From contig JABDPL010000119.1 in assembly GCA_013042825.1 (NCBI GenBank), positions 1 to 20,700 of the forward strand: 20,700 bases of DNA. Reading direction: 5' to 3'. The notes beneath the pieces were generated by a model. That model searched no databases. It saw nothing but the letters and a program-made list of their open reading frames with translations, and had not been told where the DNA came from. The stretch is from Flavobacteriaceae bacterium (GTDB lineage: Bacteria; Bacteroidota; Bacteroidia; Flavobacteriales; Flavobacteriaceae). The translations under genes were made by a program, and so were the position numbers. This document shows positions 6,676 to 13,626 of the stretch, piece by piece. Position 1 is the stretch's first letter. Each line of letters begins with the position of its first letter.

Positions 6676-8280
6676 ATGACAAAAGTCCTGTCAAGAAGTC
6701 TTATTTTTCTTTTTGTGTTGTTCCTTTTCTCTTGCAAAACCGACGAAAAGCGATCCCATCTTGTGTTTAGATACAATGAGCACAAGAACATCGGTTCATT
6801 GGATCCGGCATTTGCCAAGGACCTTTCCGATATCTGGGCCACGAATCAATTATTCAACGGTCTGGTACAGATGGATAATGAGATGCAGGTCATTCCTTGT
6901 ATTGCATCAGACTGGGAAATCTCAGACAACGGCAAAACCTATGTGTTCAACCTCCGCGATGATGTGTTTTTTCACAAGCATGAACTGTTTGGCCAGGACA
7001 GCACGAGACGTGTGGTCGCCTCCGATTTTGAATACAGCCTGTTCCGTTTGCTCGATGATAAACTGGCTTCACCCGGACGTTGGGTAATGAATAAAGTAGA
7101 GTCCTTTAAATCACTTAATGACAGCACATTCAGAATAGATCTCAAACAACCATTTCCCGCTTTTCTCGGTCTATTAACCATGAAATATTGTTCGGTGGTT
7201 CCCAGAGAAATCGTAGAGCATTACGGCAATGATTTTCGTTCCAATCCTATCGGGACCGGGCCATTTCAGTTCAAACGATGGGAGGAAAATATCAAGCTGG
7301 TTTTCCGGAAAAACCCTGGATATTTCGAAAGGGATACCGATGGCAGTTCATTACCTTATATGGAAGCCATAGCCATTAGCTTTCTTCCTGATAAGCAAAG
7401 TGAATTTCTTCAATTTGCCCAGGATAACATCGATTTTGTATCTGGATTGGATGCATCCTATAAAGATGAAATATTAAACGCCGAAGGCGAATTGCAAGCC
7501 CGCTATGCCGATGAAGTGAACATGATCAGGGCGCCCTATTTGAATACCGAATACCTCGGTTTTTATATGGATTCTGAAGCGCCTGAGATCCAGTCAGAAT
7601 CGATTAGAAAAGCTGTAAATTATGGTTTCGACAGAAAAAAAATGATGACCTACCTTCGGAATGGTATCGGCATTCCGGCGAACGGAGGATTTATTCCGAA
7701 GGGCTTGCCCGGACATAGTGAAACATCTGGATACAGCTACCAGCCGGAAAAGTCGAAAAGCTTGATCGAACAGTTTAAAACAGAGACGGGAATTGATAAT
7801 CCGAAAGTGGTATTGACAACAACCAGCAATTATCTCAGTTTTTGTGAATTCATTCAGCGGGAATTGCAGAAGTCCGGACTCGAAATTGAGGTTGATGTAA
7901 TCCCGGCCTCCAGTTTGAAAGATTCAAAAGCCAATGGCAAACTAGATCTATTCAGGGCGAGCTGGGTGGCAGACTATCCCGATGCAGAGAACTATCTCTC
8001 CCTTTATTACAGTGAGAATTTTGCTCCCGGAGGACCTAACTATACCCATTTTACCAACACAACATTCGATCAATTCTATGAGATGTCGTTTGGAATAACC
8101 GATGTTGTCGAAAGGCAATATTTGTATAGCCGAATGGATTCCCTGGTGATGCAGAAGGCTCCGGTAATTCCTTTGTTTTATGATGAGGTCGTTCGTTTTA
8201 CGAGGAAAACAGTAAAAGGTTTAGGTGTAAACCCGATAAATTTACTTGATCTTAAACGGGTAAGGAAAGAATTGAATTAA
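6676..8280 (+). CDS. Oligopeptide/dipeptide-binding lipoprotein (SBP family 5, OppA/DppA-like)
   Basis: Captures peptides or a related small solute outside the inner membrane. The 534-residue protein has a lipoprotein signal with the lipobox LFSC (modified Cys20). Family 5 features follow: NIGSLDPAFAKDLSDIWATN, LFNGLVQMDNEMQVIPCIASDW, ISDNGKTYVFNLRDDVFFH, VVASDFEYSLFRLLD, NPIGTGPFQFKRWEEN, SIRKAVNYGFDRKKMM, and near the end DLFRASWVADYPDAENYLSLYYS and KAPVIPLFYDEVVRF. The frame is open to 6580, but that would cross the mtaB promoter; ATG 6676 gives the proper signal peptide. A TATATTTC at 6650 could be its -7 element, though with poor -33 spacing. No permease or ATPase gene lies nearby, so it is an orphan binding protein. 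Its stop overlaps the convergent membrane-protein stop. Confidence 0.93.
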   Translation: MTKVLSRSLIFLFVLFLFSCKTDEKRSHLVFRYNEHKNIGSLDPAFAKDLSDIWATNQLFNGLVQMDNEMQVIPCIASDWEISDNGKTYVFNLRDDVFFHKHELFGQDSTRRVVASDFEYSLFRLLDDKLASPGRWVMNKVESFKSLNDSTFRIDLKQPFPAFLGLLTMKYCSVVPREIVEHYGNDFRSNPIGTGPFQFKRWEENIKLVFRKNPGYFERDTDGSSLPYMEAIAISFLPDKQSEFLQFAQDNIDFVSGLDASYKDEILNAEGELQARYADEVNMIRAPYLNTEYLGFYMDSEAPEIQSESIRKAVNYGFDRKKMMTYLRNGIGIPANGGFIPKGLPGHSETSGYSYQPEKSKSLIEQFKTETGIDNPKVVLTTTSNYLSFCEFIQRELQKSGLEIEVDVIPASSLKDSKANGKLDLFRASWVADYPDAENYLSLYYSENFAPGGPNYTHFTNTTFDQFYEMSFGITDVVERQYLYSRMDSLVMQKAPVIPLFYDEVVRFTRKTVKGLGVNPINLLDLKRVRKELN

Positions 8281-8612
8281 TCCTGATCGTTCTGAGCTTC
8301 GCCTATTTTCATTATTTCATCTTCAGGAACTATCATTTCACTCGTCCACTTCTTCCTGAGAAAATAATAAAGGCCGTATATCGCTGCCAATCCTGCGGGA
8401 ATTCCCAATAAATTCAATCCAACCGCATTATTCCAATCGATTCTCAGCCCGAACATCAGATCTGCCAGTCCGAGAATAATACCCAAAACACCACCGGCTG
8501 CGTAATAAACCACAATTCCGATTATGGCATATAACCATTTGTTCTTATCGAATTTAGAAGCCAGTTCAAAATAATACTTCCCGACAAAAAAGATAATGAT
8601 TAAACCGAGCAT
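8277..8612 (-). CDS. Small three-helix membrane protein
   Basis: Unrecognised 111-residue protein. Hydrophobic segments lie at about residues 2-17 (interrupted by charge), 28-50 (AIIGIVVYYAAGGVLGIILGLA) and 63-84 (AVGLNLLGIPAGLAAIYGLYYF), followed by basic KK and an acidic C-terminal tail (VPEDEIMKIGEAQNDQD) that is probably cytoplasmic by the positive-inside rule. It lies 6 nt after the glmU-like stop codon, so it is very likely cotranscribed with that gene. Its stop codon overlaps that of the convergent binding-protein gene by 4 nt. The context does not point to a function. Confidence 0.82.
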   Translation of the reverse strand: MLGLIIIFFVGKYYFELASKFDKNKWLYAIIGIVVYYAAGGVLGIILGLADLMFGLRIDWNNAVGLNLLGIPAGLAAIYGLYYFLRKKWTSEMIVPEDEIMKIGEAQNDQD

Positions 8613-8618
8613 ATCAGA

Positions 8619-9800
8619 TTATTCGTAATGAGCCCTGTATTTTTCGGTGTCTTCGAAAACCTGGTTCAGTATTTTTTCTTCCACCTCGGTTAATTCAACC
8701 TGTCGCCTGGCCATCACAACGCGTGCAACCTCAAATGCCTTTTTAGTTCTGTATGTCGTGAACCCCGAATGGCCGCCCCAACTGTAGCTAGGCACGAAAT
8801 TCCGGGGAAAACCGCTTCCGAAGATATTGGCAAATACCCCGATAACCGTTCCTGTATTGAACATGGTGTTGATCCCGCACTTGCTGTGATCGCCCATCAT
8901 CAGCCCACAAAATTGAAGGCCGGTGTGGGCAAAGGACTCCGATTCATAATTCCATAACCTGACCTCAGCATAGTTGTTTTTCAGGTTTGAATTGTTCGTG
9001 TCTGCGCCAAGGTTACACCACTCACCCAAAACAGAATTCCCCAGGAAGCCTTCATGGCCCTTATTGGAATAGCCAAAGAGCACACAATTATTGACCTCTC
9101 CTCCAACTTTGGAATAAGGGCCTACCGTAGTAGGTCCGTAGATCTTGGCTCCCATTTTAACCGTGGCACCCTCACAGAGTGCGAACGGTCCCCGTATGAC
9201 TGATCCTTCCATGACCTCCGAATCCTTACCCAAATATATCGGGCCATTGGAGGCATTTAAGGTTACATAATCAAGTGTTGCCCCACTCTCAATAAAAATA
9301 TCTGATGAATTGATAGCGTTTACGGTTGATGGAATAGGCTGAGAAGTCTTATCACGGGTAAGCAAATCGAAATCATCCCTCAGTGCTTCTCCATTCTTGG
9401 AAAAGATATCCCAGGTATGTTCAACCTTGATCGTACTCCCACTATATTCTATGGCCCTGTAGGCATTTAGATCAACCTCTTCCTGGGTCTCCCGAGTGAA
9501 GAAGGCGATCACATCATCACCGCTGAAAATGGCTTCGTTTTCCTGCAAACTCCTTATTCTCGCCACAAGCTCCGCATTCGGAAGAAAGGAGGCATTGATC
9601 ATGATATTCCTGTCGAACTCCACCATAGGATATTTATCGGAAAGGTAATCTTCGGTAACCGATGTGATGGTATAACCGAGGTATCGCTCCCACTTCTGCC
9701 GAATGGTGAGTATACCAATCCTAATATCGGCCACAGGCCTTGTGTAGGTGAAGGGCAGAAGATTTATCCGGTTGGGACCGTCAAACAGGATGTAATTCAT
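8619..9800 (-). CDS. GlmU-family sugar nucleotidyltransferase/acetyltransferase (alternative bacterial GlmU type)
   Basis: Likely makes UDP-GlcNAc or a related nucleotide sugar for peptidoglycan and surface glycans. The 393-residue protein starts MNYILFDGPNRINLLPFTYT and continues RPVADIRIGILTIRQKWE, the signature of the two-domain family (TIGR03991) that replaces or accompanies classical GlmU in Bacteroidota. It lacks the classical GxGTxM pyrophosphorylase loop. From about residue 165 to 330 it forms a left-handed beta-helix of hexapeptide repeats (GPIYLGKDSEVMEGSVIRGP, GATVKMGAKIYGPTTVGPYS), with GHEGFLGNSVLGEWCNLGADTNNSN corresponding to the acetyltransferase region. ATG 9800 is chosen over an upstream start at 9836, which would extend through the rpmE2 terminator hairpin. 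It is followed after 6 nt by the small membrane-protein gene. Whether both activities are present cannot be read from sequence. Confidence 0.88.
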   Translation of the reverse strand: MNYILFDGPNRINLLPFTYTRPVADIRIGILTIRQKWERYLGYTITSVTEDYLSDKYPMVEFDRNIMINASFLPNAELVARIRSLQENEAIFSGDDVIAFFTRETQEEVDLNAYRAIEYSGSTIKVEHTWDIFSKNGEALRDDFDLLTRDKTSQPIPSTVNAINSSDIFIESGATLDYVTLNASNGPIYLGKDSEVMEGSVIRGPFALCEGATVKMGAKIYGPTTVGPYSKVGGEVNNCVLFGYSNKGHEGFLGNSVLGEWCNLGADTNNSNLKNNYAEVRLWNYESESFAHTGLQFCGLMMGDHSKCGINTMFNTGTVIGVFANIFGSGFPRNFVPSYSWGGHSGFTTYRTKKAFEVARVVMARRQVELTEVEEKILNQVFEDTEKYRAHYE

Positions 9801-9815
9801 GCGCGTGCTTTTTGT

Positions 9816-9851
9816 AAAAATAAAAAAGCCTTTCAATTGCTGAAAGGCTTT
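9816..9851 (-). terminator. Rho-independent terminator after rpmE2
   Basis: On the reverse strand AAAGCCTTTCA (9851-9841) pairs perfectly over 11 bp with TGAAAGGCTTT (9835-9825) around a 5-nt loop. T-runs follow (A-runs 9822-9827 and 9816-9820 on the plus strand). It ends only about 15 nt before the glmU-like start codon. Confidence 0.85.
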
Positions 9852-9872
9852 ACTATATATTTTCGGCGAAAC

Positions 9873-10124
9873 TTATTTCTTGAATTTCGCGTATTTGTTC
9901 TTGAACTTGTCAATTCGCCCTGCAGTATCGACCAATTTCGATTTACCGGTGTAATAAGGGTGAGACGTTCGGGAGATCTCCATTTTTATTAAGGGATACT
10001 CAACGCCATTAACTTCAATGGTCTCATTCGAATCCGCCGTAGACTTGGTGATAAAGATATCGTCATTCGACATATCCTTAAAGGCAACTAGTCTGTAATT
10101 ATCCGGATGTATTCCTTTTTGCAT
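9873..10124 (-). CDS. rpmE2: 50S ribosomal protein L31, type B
   Basis: Large-subunit ribosomal protein, 83 residues. MQKGIHPDNYRLVAFKDMSND, GVEYPLIKMEISRTSHPYYTGK and VDTAGRIDKFKNKYAKFKK are diagnostic. There is no cysteine, so this is the zinc-free C-minus form (type B), which in some bacteria substitutes for the zinc form under zinc limitation; in Bacteroidota it is usually the only L31, which may also hold here. A strong promoter precedes it and a perfect hairpin terminator follows. Confidence 0.97.
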   Translation of the reverse strand: MQKGIHPDNYRLVAFKDMSNDDIFITKSTADSNETIEVNGVEYPLIKMEISRTSHPYYTGKSKLVDTAGRIDKFKNKYAKFKK

Positions 10125-10152
10125 GACTAATACTGTTTGATTTTTCGAGCTG

Positions 10153-10182
10153 CAAATTTAAGGAATTTTTGTTAGGATACAA
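10153..10182 (-). promoter_or_regulatory. rpmE2 promoter
   Basis: On the reverse strand TTG (10182-10180), 19 bp, TAAATTTG (10160-10153), a full Bacteroidota consensus match. The start would be near 10146, about 22 nt before the rpmE2 ATG. No Zur-like palindrome was noticed. Confidence 0.72.
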
Positions 10183-10206
10183 GGGTTTATTTCTTTTTTT
10201 AATAGT

Positions 10207-10235
10207 CTGAACAATGTAACGTTTTAGTATCTTTG
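10207..10235 (+). promoter_or_regulatory. Promoter of the DUF4199 gene
   Basis: TATCTTTG (10228-10235) is a perfect -7 element. CTG at 10207-10209 is an imperfect -33 element at 18 bp. The leader to ATG 10273 would be about 30 nt. Confidence 0.55.
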
Positions 10236-10272
10236 TTTACTAACAAACAACATCAACCTAAAAAATATTTCA

Positions 10273-10803
10273 ATGGAAAAATCAATTAAGACCAGTGCTC
10301 TGAATTACGGACTCTATCTCGGTCTCGCATTAGCACTTATCACTGTTATCGTCTGGGCTGTTAGTCTTGACCTTTTTGTTCAATGGTGGTTTAGTATCGG
10401 ACTATTCGTGCTGATTGTAGTCGTTGGACTTATCTCTGCATCGAAATCAAAGAAACTTCTTGGCGGATTTATTTCATTTAAGGATGCCTTTACTTCATAT
10501 TTTCTGACAATTGTAGTAGGAACACTGATTTCTACCGTGATCGGTTTTATCATCTTCAACGTGGTGGATCCCGAATCCGCAGCCGAATTAAATGAACAGA
10601 TACTCTTGCTCACAAAAGAACGTATGGAACAATTCGGAGCACCGGATGAAGTGATCAAGGAACAACTGGCGAAAGCACAGGATAAAGATAATTTTGCCCT
10701 GGGCACACAATTGACTAATTACGCGATTGGCCTGGTCATTTACGCTATTGTCGGTTTGATCGGAGCCGCAATAATCAAAAAGAACAATCCCGATCAAGCA
10801 TAA
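10273..10803 (+). CDS. DUF4199 family inner-membrane protein
   Basis: Bacteroidota membrane protein of unknown function, 176 residues. MEKSIKTSALNYGLYLGLAL and a second helix pair are followed by a basic turn and LLGGFISFKDAFTSYFLTIVVGTLISTVIGFIIFNVVDPE, then a charged loop (about 107-140, with repeated E/K helices and QFGAPDEVIKEQ) and a last helix (YAIGLVIYAIVGLIGAAII) before KKNNPDQA. The FKDAFTSYF-type motif between helices and the four-helix plan are typical of the family. It has its own promoter and is 7 nt upstream of the glycosyltransferase, a common flavobacterial arrangement that suggests cotranscription and possibly a shared membrane role. Confidence 0.9.
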   Translation: MEKSIKTSALNYGLYLGLALALITVIVWAVSLDLFVQWWFSIGLFVLIVVVGLISASKSKKLLGGFISFKDAFTSYFLTIVVGTLISTVIGFIIFNVVDPESAAELNEQILLLTKERMEQFGAPDEVIKEQLAKAQDKDNFALGTQLTNYAIGLVIYAIVGLIGAAIIKKNNPDQA

Positions 10804-10810
10804 GCCGTGA

Positions 10811-11761
10811 ATGGAGGTTTCAGTTGTCATACCTCTCCTTGACGAACGAGAGTCTTTAAAAGAATTAAGTGATTGGATCGCAGATGTCATGCGGTCCAAT
10901 CATTTTTCTTATGAGCTCATTTTTATCGATGACGGGTCTACCGATGGCTCTTGGGAAATCATAAAAGAACTTGCTGAAATTCACAGGGAGATAAAGGGCA
11001 TACGGTTTAGAAGGAATTTCGGTAAATCACAGGCCCTGCATGCAGGGTTTGCAAAGGCATCCGGTGAGGTAGTTATCACCATGGATGCCGATTTACAGGA
11101 TAGTCCCGAAGAAATCCCCGATTTGGTAAACATGATAATGGACGATCATTTTGACCTTGTTTCGGGATGGAAAAAGAAACGATACGATTCGGTTATCATG
11201 AAAAACCTGCCCTCGAAACTGTTCAATTGGGCAGCCCGGAAAACTTCTGGCTTAAAACTGCATGATTTCAACTGCGGGCTAAAGGCCTATAGAAATACCG
11301 TGGTGAAATCAATCGATGTGCAAGGTGAAATGCACCGCTACATTCCCGTACTCGCAAAGAATCAGGGCTTTGAGAGAATAGGTGAAAAAGTGGTGAGGCA
11401 CCAGGCTCGAAAATATGGTAAAACAAAATTTGGAATGGAACGCTTTATGAATGGATTTCTAGATCTCTTAACGGTATGGTTTGTGTCAAAATTTGGAAAA
11501 CGCCCGATGCATTTTTTCGGTTCCCTCGGTGCACTCATGTTTTTTATAGGGTTCTTGTTTGCAGCTTACCTTGGCGTGGACAAACTCTTCCTCAATCCCG
11601 GTGGACGACTGATCACCCAACGTCCTGAATTCTATATTGCCCTTGTGACCATGATTATCGGAACTCAATTTTTTGTCGCTGGTTTTCTCGGTGAAATGAT
11701 CTTGCGCTCCTCCCGCAATAAGCCCTCTTATGAGATATCGTCTACCGAAAATATCGACTGA
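10811..11761 (+). CDS. GT2 glycosyltransferase, polyprenyl-phosphate sugar transferase type (DPM1/GtrB-like)
   Basis: Likely transfers a sugar from a nucleotide donor to undecaprenyl phosphate at the inner face of the cytoplasmic membrane, supplying lipid-linked sugar for cell-surface glycans. The 316-residue protein has the GT-A domain start SVVIPLLDERESL, the donor-binding IDDGSTDGS (39-47), the metal-binding DADLQDSPEE (92-101) and the acceptor-side HDFNCGLKAYRN (151-162). The loop RHQARKYGKTKF is typical of GtrB/ArnC-like enzymes. Two transmembrane helices follow (about 235-255 and 277-298) before a polar tail. The enzyme lies 7 nt after the DUF4199 gene. The sugar cannot be predicted. 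Confidence 0.92.
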   Translation: MEVSVVIPLLDERESLKELSDWIADVMRSNHFSYELIFIDDGSTDGSWEIIKELAEIHREIKGIRFRRNFGKSQALHAGFAKASGEVVITMDADLQDSPEEIPDLVNMIMDDHFDLVSGWKKKRYDSVIMKNLPSKLFNWAARKTSGLKLHDFNCGLKAYRNTVVKSIDVQGEMHRYIPVLAKNQGFERIGEKVVRHQARKYGKTKFGMERFMNGFLDLLTVWFVSKFGKRPMHFFGSLGALMFFIGFLFAAYLGVDKLFLNPGGRLITQRPEFYIALVTMIIGTQFFVAGFLGEMILRSSRNKPSYEISSTENID

Positions 11762-11895
11762 GCCGGGAGCAAAAAAACCGACATTTTTACGATATGGATG
11801 GAGTTCAGAAAAACTTATGCATATGCATCTATTAAATTTCTTTAAACAAGGTGTGAACTATCATCAATTATTTAATTTTACAGTAAACTTGAATT

Positions 11896-13626
11896 ATGAT
11901 TTATATAGAACCTGAAATCCTTGAAAAGGTTAATTCGTGGCTTACACCTGTGTTCGACGAGCAAACTCAAGAACAGGTTAATGACATGATCGCTGATAAT
12001 CCGAAAGAACTAAAAGAGAGTTTTTACAAGAATCTCGAGTTCGGAACCGGGGGCATGCGCGGTATAATGGGCGTTGGCACAAACCGTATAAACAAATACA
12101 CCCTGGGCAAGAACACACAGGGCCTGAGCAATTATTTGCACAGGTCGTTCCCCGGTGAACAGGTTAAGGTAGCCATAGCATACGATTGCAGGCATAACAG
12201 TAAACCATTCGCAAAGGTGGTGGCCGATGTACTGTCGGCAAATGATATTCAGGTTTTTCTTTTTGAAGACCTCAGACCAACCCCGGAATTGTCCTTTGCA
12301 TTAAAGTACCTGAACTGCCATTGTGGAATAGTGCTTACCGCATCTCACAATCCACCTGAATATAACGGATATAAAGTGTATTGGCAGGACGGTGGCCAGT
12401 TGGTTCCCCCACATGATAGCGAAATCGTCAATACCATCAATGCCCTGGATTACGGTGAAATCCGCTTCAAACCTAAGGATGAATTGATCCGTTACATAGG
12501 CGAAGATATCGACAATTCATTTATAAAGGCTTCAATCGCCAACTGTCATTTCGATCTTCCTGAAGGAAGCCGGGAAAAGCTAAAAGTGGTTTTTACATCC
12601 CTTCATGGTACATCTATCACATTGATACCTGAAACTTTAAAGCGTGCCGGATATAGCCAGGTTTTTATCGTTGAGGAACAAGCGACCCCCGATGGTGATT
12701 TCCCAACAGTTGAATCACCAAACCCCGAAGAACCGGCAGCCCTCAAAATGGCCACGGATCTGGCAGAGGAAAAGGAAGCGGATATCGTTATAGGAACCGA
12801 CCCCGATAGTGACAGGATTGGCATAGCTGTGCGTGACCTCGAGGGAAATATGGTGCTCTTAAACGGCAATCAGACCATGGTTCTGATGACCGACTTCCTG
12901 CTGAAGCATTGGAAAACCCATGGACGTATAAAAGGACGTGAATTCATCGGCTCAACAATTGTTTCAACGCCAATGGTCGAGCAGTTAGCCAAAGCCTATG
13001 GCGTAGAATACAAAGAAGGCCTGACCGGATTTAAATGGATCGCTAAAATGATCCGGGATTTTCCCGAATTGAATTTTATCGGTGGCGGGGAAGAAAGCTT
13101 CGGATATATGGTCGGTGATTTTGTAAGGGATAAGGATGCGGTTACCGCTGCCCTACTCGCCTGCGAAATAGCGGCTCATGCCAAATCGAATGATTCATCA
13201 TTCTTTAAAGAATTGATAAACCTTTATGTAGAACATGGCTATTACAAGGAGCGCCTTGTATCCCTGACTAAAAAAGGTATTGAAGGTGCCGAGGCCATTA
13301 AACAGATGATGATCGATGCCAGGGACAAACCATTTGAGCGTTTGGATGGTTCCAAGGTGAGCCGTATAGAGGATTACCAGTCGTCTGTTTCAAAAAATCT
13401 ATTGACTGGAGAAGAATCCACAATAAACATTCCCAAATCGAATGTACTCATTTATTATACCGAGGATGGTAGCAAGATCGCCCTCCGTCCCAGTGGTACG
13501 GAGCCCAAGATAAAATTTTACGTGAGTGTGAACTCCGATCTGGATGCTCCTGATGATTATATAGACACAGGACAGCAACTGGAAACCAAGATCGACAGGA
13601 TACTGCGGGATATGAATTTGAACTAA
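11896..13626 (+). CDS. Phosphohexomutase (phosphoglucomutase/phosphomannomutase, PgcA-like)
   Basis: Interconverts sugar 1- and 6-phosphates through a phosphoserine, feeding nucleotide-sugar synthesis. The 576-residue length fits the long PgcA-type subgroup. All four signature loops are intact: the phosphoserine loop TASHNPPEYNG (148-158, Ser150), the Mg-binding DPDSDR (302-307), the sugar-binding GGGEESFGY (396-404) and the phosphate-binding RPSGTEPKIKFY (531-542). The N-terminal FGTGGMRGIMG is also typical. ATG 11896 (MIYIEPEILEKV) follows a 134-bp AT-rich gap without a clear promoter. The stop codon directly abuts the start of the ABC exporter with no intervening base, so the two are translationally linked. 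Glucose versus mannose specificity cannot be settled. Confidence 0.95.
   Translation: MIYIEPEILEKVNSWLTPVFDEQTQEQVNDMIADNPKELKESFYKNLEFGTGGMRGIMGVGTNRINKYTLGKNTQGLSNYLHRSFPGEQVKVAIAYDCRHNSKPFAKVVADVLSANDIQVFLFEDLRPTPELSFALKYLNCHCGIVLTASHNPPEYNGYKVYWQDGGQLVPPHDSEIVNTINALDYGEIRFKPKDELIRYIGEDIDNSFIKASIANCHFDLPEGSREKLKVVFTSLHGTSITLIPETLKRAGYSQVFIVEEQATPDGDFPTVESPNPEEPAALKMATDLAEEKEADIVIGTDPDSDRIGIAVRDLEGNMVLLNGNQTMVLMTDFLLKHWKTHGRIKGREFIGSTIVSTPMVEQLAKAYGVEYKEGLTGFKWIAKMIRDFPELNFIGGGEESFGYMVGDFVRDKDAVTAALLACEIAAHAKSNDSSFFKELINLYVEHGYYKERLVSLTKKGIEGAEAIKQMMIDARDKPFERLDGSKVSRIEDYQSSVSKNLLTGEESTINIPKSNVLIYYTEDGSKIALRPSGTEPKIKFYVSVNSDLDAPDDYIDTGQQLETKIDRILRDMNLN

Noticed and set aside
10380..10706. 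108-codon reverse-strand frame opposite the DUF4199 gene
   Set aside because: It lies wholly opposite a well-supported membrane-protein gene, is serine-rich low-complexity sequence, and has no promoter.
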